A DNA stretch of 5,823 bases, from positions 1 to 5,823 of the forward strand of contig JAQTPU010000058.1 in the NCBI GenBank assembly GCA_028712575.1. Reading direction: 5' to 3'. The notes beneath the pieces are model-generated. The model had not been told where the DNA came from and searched no databases. It saw only the letters and a list, made by a program, of their open reading frames with translations. Positions 5,226 to 5,823 of this stretch are shown here, piece by piece. How positions within the stretch are numbered: position 1 is the stretch's first letter; every line of letters starts with the position of its first letter. Origin of the DNA: Candidatus Iainarchaeum sp. GTDB taxonomy: Archaea; Iainarchaeota; Iainarchaeia; Iainarchaeales; GCA-2688035. The position numbers were made by a program, and so were the translations under genes.

Positions 5226-5823
5226 TTATTTTGAAATTCCTTTAAGATACTTGTAGGCTTCAAGCGCGGCTTTTGCGCCTTCCGCTGCAGCCCAGATTGT
5301 CTGCGCAAGCCCGCCTGTAATGTCGCCTGCCGCAAAAAATCCTTTTATGCTTGCCTGCATTTCCTCATTGACAACAACAAAGCCTTTTTCATCAAGGACA
5401 GCGCCGAGCTGTTCCGCAAGCCCGCTGCGCGGGCTGACTCCCACATAAATGAATATCCCGTCAAGCTGAATTGTTTTTTCCTTTCCTGTTTTCCCGTCCC
5501 TGATTCTTATGCCTTCAGCTTTTTCCTTTCCAAGCACTTCAAGAAGCTGCGTATTCAAAAGAATTTCAAGGTTTTTCCGTTTTTTCAGGGAAGGGATGTA
5601 AATTTCCTCGCAGTTAAGCGAAGGCATGAATTCAATGAGCCAGGCTTTTGAGGCAATCTCTGAAAGGTAAAGCGCCTGTGTTACTCCGGAATTGCCTCCG
5701 CCTATGATTGCAACCCTTTTTCCCCTGAAAAACGGCCCGTCGCAGTTTGCGCAGTAGGAAACTCCCCTGCCGTAAAGCTCTTTTTCCCCGGGAATTCCGA
5801 GATGCCTGTTTTCAGTGCCTGTT
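5226..5823 (-). CDS. Thioredoxin reductase-like flavoprotein, 5' end off the window
   Basis: The visible C-terminal 198 residues are about two thirds of a normal 300-320 residue low-molecular-weight thioredoxin reductase. The N-terminal FAD-binding part lies beyond base 5823. In the part seen, TGTENRHLGIPGE (1-13) leads to GVSYCANCDGPFF (20-32) with the redox-active Cys24-x-x-Cys27-Asp. The second dinucleotide fold follows with GGGNSG (41-46), and FAAGD (163-167) is the second FAD motif near the C-terminus. The enzyme passes electrons through FAD and the CxxC pair to thioredoxin or a similar disulfide partner. The position where NADPH-dependent enzymes have HRR-x-x-x-R reads IEFMPSL (63-69), so NADPH is unlikely to be the normal donor. 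By analogy with related reductases NADH, ferredoxin or F420 are options. The methyltransferase follows 19 bases downstream. The symbol trxB is not assigned because the donor is unclear. Confidence 0.9.
   Translation of the reverse strand, partial: TGTENRHLGIPGEKELYGRGVSYCANCDGPFFRGKRVAIIGGGNSGVTQALYLSEIASKAWLIEFMPSLNCEEIYIPSLKKRKNLEILLNTQLLEVLGKEKAEGIRIRDGKTGKEKTIQLDGIFIYVGVSPRSGLAEQLGAVLDEKGFVVVNEEMQASIKGFFAAGDITGGLAQTIWAAAEGAKAALEAYKYLKGISK

Noticed and set aside
5207..5335. Longer methyltransferase reading starting at 5335
   Set aside because: The added N-terminus overlaps the end of the reductase gene in another frame and is a low-complexity basic stretch. The ATG at 5206 gives a normal family start.
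1..5823. tRNA genes, CRISPR arrays, insertion sequences or attachment sites
   Set aside because: All gaps are 58 bases or shorter, with no cloverleaf-like segment, spaced repeats, transposase or terminal inverted repeats seen by eye.

Overview
The window looks like a piece of an archaeal chromosome, most likely from a small-genome lineage such as a DPANN group (Diapherotrites or a relative), although the phylum cannot be fixed from this stretch alone. The clues are a tryptophanyl-tRNA synthetase of the archaeal/eukaryotic type, a single-domain KaiC-like RecA ATPase, TATA-like TTTAAA boxes about 26 bases before start codons, leaders of only a few bases, and very tight packing: about 97% of the bases are coding and the largest gap is 58 bases. 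No RNA gene, insertion sequence, CRISPR array or long repeat was found.

Layout. Bases 1-747 hold the start and most of a leftward gene for a divergent nitrilase-superfamily (carbon-nitrogen hydrolase) protein, whose 3' end lies off the left edge. A 58-base divergent spacer (748-805) separates it from the rightward trpS gene (806-1888). Its only obvious TATA-like box is a palindromic TTTAAA that could serve both genes. All remaining genes run leftward and converge on trpS. In order of transcription from the right edge they are: a thioredoxin-reductase-like flavoprotein (5' end off the window), a class I SAM-dependent methyltransferase (4544-5206), a KaiC-like ATPase (3807-4487), a six-helix SdpI-family membrane protein (3128-3802), an unrecognised 253-residue protein with a winged-helix-like C-terminus and an apparent internal repeat (2323-3084), and a small universal-stress-protein-like protein (1889-2311). 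The last of these ends on the base directly after the trpS stop codon.

How the genes fit together. The leftward genes probably form two or three transcription units. The reductase and methyltransferase are 19 bases apart. The ATPase gene has its own TATA-like box and G-rich ribosome binding site, and its stop codon lies inside the likely ribosome binding site of the SdpI-family gene, which suggests translational coupling. The winged-helix and USP-like genes are 11 bases apart. The recurring theme (disulfide/redox enzyme, ATPase with membrane partner, possible regulator, stress-protein fold) suggests housekeeping and stress or signalling roles. No known pathway joins these genes, and no clear new defence or mobile system is visible. 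The points most worth a second look are the KaiC-like/SdpI pair, the repeat protein beside the USP-like gene, the cofactor site of the thioredoxin reductase, the insertion-bearing nitrilase relative, the shared promoter and the zero-gap convergent end.
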